DNA from: CAVPMN01 sp963706425
GTDB lineage: Bacteria; Actinomycetota; Acidimicrobiia; Acidimicrobiales; Acidimicrobilacustridaceae
Direction of reading: 5' to 3'
Assembly: GCA_963706425.1 (NCBI GenBank)
Contig: CAVPMN010000020.1
Span: 186,001-250,000 of the forward strand
Length of the DNA: 64,000 nt
Shown here one piece after another: positions 61,752 through 64,000 of the stretch. Position 1 is the first letter of the stretch; every line of letters starts with the position of its first letter. Below the pieces are notes generated by a model, which worked only from the letters and a program-made list of their open reading frames with translations, had not been told where the DNA came from and did no database searches. The translations under genes were made by a program, and so were the position numbers.

Positions 61752-62576
61752 TCAGGCGTCGACCAGGAGCCTCGACCGGAACAGCTCGAGCACCTGATCG
61801 AGCGCGTCGCGGGTGCGCTCCCCCGGCTCGTCGATGAGGTGCTCGGTGAGCACCGAGTGCGGCTTCATCGCAGCTTCGGGATTGGCGTCGGCATCGGACA
61901 GCTCGACGGCCAGGAACGAAGGTCCGAGCTGATCGGCGAGGAAGGCGAACCGACGGTCAGGCACCAGGCTGTCACTCGTGAAGCGCAGGCCGAGCACCTG
62001 GAGCCCTTCGGACGCGCATCGTCCCTTCACGATGTCGAGCTCCTCAGGAGCGATGTCGATGCCGTAGCGGTGCTTGTCGGATCGCCCGATGGGCATCGAC
62101 GGTTGGGAGAGCACGGGTGCCAACAGCCGGTCGTCGGTCGCCATCGCGAGTGCGTAGCCACCGGTGAAGCACATGCCCACCGCACCGACGCCCGGGCCGC
62201 CGCACCGAGCATGTTCGTCGGCGGCCAGGGCGCGTAGCCAGGCCACCACCGGTGAAGTGCGACCCGTGGCCAACACCACGAACTCGCGACTCACGCACGC
62301 GGGCACGATCGACGACACCATGTAGCTGAGCGCGCCCAGCCGACCGCGTGCCTCGATGCTGGGATCGCGACCTGGCACGCCGAACAGGTGGGGCAGCACC
62401 GCCGTGCAGCCGATCGACGCCACCCGCCTGGCGAAGGCGAGCACCTTCGGGGTGATGCCCGGCATCTCCGCGATCACGATGACCGCCGGTCCGGTGCCCT
62501 GCCGGAACACCGTGCGGGTCTTGCCCTCGTGGGTGAACGTGGTCCGCTCGAAGTCGTCGAGCGCGTCGTCTGCCAT
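61752..62576 (-). CDS. Dienelactone hydrolase family protein
   Basis: A 274-residue alpha/beta hydrolase. It has AVIVIAEMPGITPKVLAFAR, IGCTAVLPHLFGVPG, GAVGMCFTGGYALAMA where Cys is the nucleophile (G-x-C-x-G-G of dienelactone hydrolases), and a long C-terminal segment. The catalytic His is not certain. It converges with the PPOX-GAF gene and ends 17 bases after its stop. The substrate is unknown; lactone or ester cleavage after a Baeyer-Villiger oxidation is plausible, as the next gene is of that type. Confidence 0.85.
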   Translation of the reverse strand: MADDALDDFERTTFTHEGKTRTVFRQGTGPAVIVIAEMPGITPKVLAFARRVASIGCTAVLPHLFGVPGRDPSIEARGRLGALSYMVSSIVPACVSREFVVLATGRTSPVVAWLRALAADEHARCGGPGVGAVGMCFTGGYALAMATDDRLLAPVLSQPSMPIGRSDKHRYGIDIAPEELDIVKGRCASEGLQVLGLRFTSDSLVPDRRFAFLADQLGPSFLAVELSDADANPEAAMKPHSVLTEHLIDEPGERTRDALDQVLELFRSRLLVDA

Positions 62577-62596
62577 GGCCCGACCGTAGTGGCGTG

Positions 62597-64000
62597 TCAG
62601 CTCGGCCGACCGAGGGCGAAGCCCTCATAGCCGTTGGCCACCACTTCGTTGCAGCGTTCGACGTAGGGAGCGAAGCCGAGCAACGGCATGAACACCCGTG
62701 GCTTGCCGGGCACGTTGGCTCCCAGGTACCACGAGTTGCACGTGGGATAGAGGGTGAGGTCGGCGATCATGTTCACGTGCTCGACCCAGGCATCCTGGGC
62801 GGCCTGCGTGGCCTCGATGGTGGTGTAGCCGTTGGCCCGCAGGTGGTCGATGCAGTCGGCGATCCACTCCACGTGCTGCTCGATCGACGGGATCATGTTG
62901 GTGAGCACCGACGGGCTGCCCGGCCCGGTGATGGTGAAGAAGTTCGGGAAGCCCACCACGTTGAGACCCAGGTAGGTCGTGGGCCCGGCCTCCCACGCGT
63001 CGCGCAGCGTCTCGCCGTTGCGTCCCTTGATGTCGATGGCCAGCAGCGCACCCGTCATCGCGTCGAAGCCGGTGGCGAAGATGATGGCGTCGAACTCGTA
63101 GTCGACACCGCCGGTGCGCAGACCCGTGGGCGTGATCTCGTCGATCGGCGCATCGCTCACGTCGACCAGGTGCACGTTGGGCCGGTTGAACGTGGCGTAG
63201 TAGCCGGTGTCGACACACATGCGCTTGCAGCCGATGACCGTGGTGGGTGACAGGAGCTCGGCCACCGCGGGGTCGTCGACGATGTCGCGGATCTTGCTGC
63301 GCACGAACTCGGCGGCGAGGTCGTTGGCCTCCTTCGTGAACAGCAGGTCGCCGAAGGCGCCGAGGAACGGCAGCCCGCCCTGGGCCCACCGCTCCTCGAA
63401 CTGCCGCTCACGCTCGTCGGGGTCGGCGGCGAGGGCGAACTCCTCGTTGCCCGGGGTGCGTGAGCCGAAGGCGGTCATGGTCTGGGCGTTGGCGGCGCGC
63501 AGGGCGGCGTAGTCGGCCTTGATGGCCGCCACCTCGTCGGGGTCGAGCGGCCGGTTGTGGGCCGGCACGGCGTAGGTGGCCGTGCGTTGGAACACGGTGA
63601 GGTCGAGCGGCCTGCTCGGCGACGATGGGGATGAGCTGCAACGCCGACGATCCCGTGCCGATCACGCCCACGCGCTTGCCGGTGAAGTCGACGCCCTCGT
63701 GCGGCCAGCGACCGGTGTGGTAGGTGTCGCCCTCGAACGAGTCGATGCCCTTGAAGTCGGGGATGTTCGTCGACGACAGGCACCCCGTGGCCATGATGAG
63801 GAACTGGGCCGTGACGTGATCGCCGACATCGGTGGTGACCGACCAGCGTTGGGTCGACTCGTCGAACACGGCCGACTCGACCCTCGTGTCGAACTGGATG
63901 TCGCGCCGCAGGTCGAACCGGTCGGCCACGTGACTCGCGTACTCGAGGATCTCGGGTTGGGGCGCGTAGCGCTCCGACCACTCCCATTCCTGTTGCAGGT
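62597..64000 (-). CDS. Flavin-containing monooxygenase, Baeyer-Villiger type, 5'-truncated and frameshifted
   Basis: The gene enters from the right edge; its N-terminal FAD motif lies outside. The visible part has EWEWSERYAPQPEILEYASH, RFDLRRDIQFDTRVESAVFD, LIMATGCLSSTNIPDFKGID, the Baeyer-Villiger fingerprint FEGDTYHTGRWP, and the NADPH Rossmann VGVIGTGSSALQLIPIVAEQ. After an extra base near 63609 it continues TVFQRTATYAVPAHNRPLDP through DAIIFATGFDAMTGALLAID and GFPNFFTITGPGSPSVLTNM to the stop at 62597. It should insert oxygen next to a ketone (cyclic or linear). The dienelactone-type hydrolase gene is 20 bases downstream. Confidence 0.9.

Noticed and set aside
1..64000. tRNA, rRNA, CRISPR, transposase, integrase or toxin-antitoxin genes
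   Set aside because: None could be recognised in either strand; the palindromes found are not regularly spaced arrays.

Overview
The window is a 64 kb piece of a high-GC, gene-dense bacterial chromosome. The gene set suggests an environmental actinobacterium, most plausibly in the class Acidimicrobiia (an Ilumatobacter-like lineage). The evidence is a DUF222/HNH protein, an AfsR/SARP regulator, an F420-type luciferase-like oxidoreductase, an Rpf-like transglycosylase, an LCP ligase, an MSMEG_1061-type PPOX protein, many SDR, enoyl-CoA and P450 genes, and promoters that put the start codon 6-7 bases after a TAnnnT box. The class is inferred; no rRNA or other marker gene is present. I see no tRNA, rRNA, CRISPR array, insertion sequence, prophage or integron, and no stretch above 300 bases without a gene.

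Layout. 1-5.5 kb: end of a secreted metalloprotease, a two-gene deaminase/phosphorylase pair for thionucleoside salvage, and a P450 / NTF2-like / CoA-transferase run. 5.6-10 kb: DUF222-HNH protein, LCP ligase, lipoprotein, methyltransferase, class III nucleotide cyclase. 10-17.6 kb: sulfatase, N-acyl-D-amino-acid deacylase and enoyl-CoA hydratase with a pair of palindromic operators between them, a COQ4-motif protein, amidase. 17.6-25 kb: membrane proteins (Abhydrolase_9, CPBP protease, DUF2207, YibE/F), an SDR and a diguanylate cyclase. 25-36 kb: ClpP, an SRPBCC/ArsR/SGNH operon, cupin, SDR, epimerase, LLM oxidoreductase, two flavodoxins, thermonuclease, DJ-1/PfpI, a GlcD-like oxidase and a ThDP enzyme. 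36-49.5 kb: Rpf-like protein, DUF998, SARP regulator divergent from a TTC38-like protein, metal-dependent hydrolase, kinase-like protein, PPOX, ferredoxin, VOC, hydrolase, SDR, CMD, MOSC and pirin. 49.5-64 kb: MFS transporter, a membrane/GT2/methyltransferase fusion, a roughly 1,518-residue secreted FnIII-rich protein, hemerythrin, a PPOX plus PPOX-GAF-winged-helix pair, dienelactone hydrolase, and a Baeyer-Villiger-type monooxygenase cut by the right edge.

Sequence quality. Ten genes are broken by single-base frameshifts (18 events in all). Every one has the phase of a +1 insertion, many of them in short G/C runs. Uncorrected insertion errors explain this better than pseudogenes. The ten genes are annotated here across the shifts, so their lengths and junctions are reconstructions.

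Regulation. Several operators can be read directly: paired TCTGACGA palindromes before the deacylase, a 9-7-9 inverted repeat on the epimerase -10 box, an ArsR-like palindrome over the SRPBCC start codon, an 11-bp-period direct repeat in the SARP/TTC38 intergenic region, and two back-to-back leaderless promoters whose -10 boxes share two bases between flavodoxin and thermonuclease.
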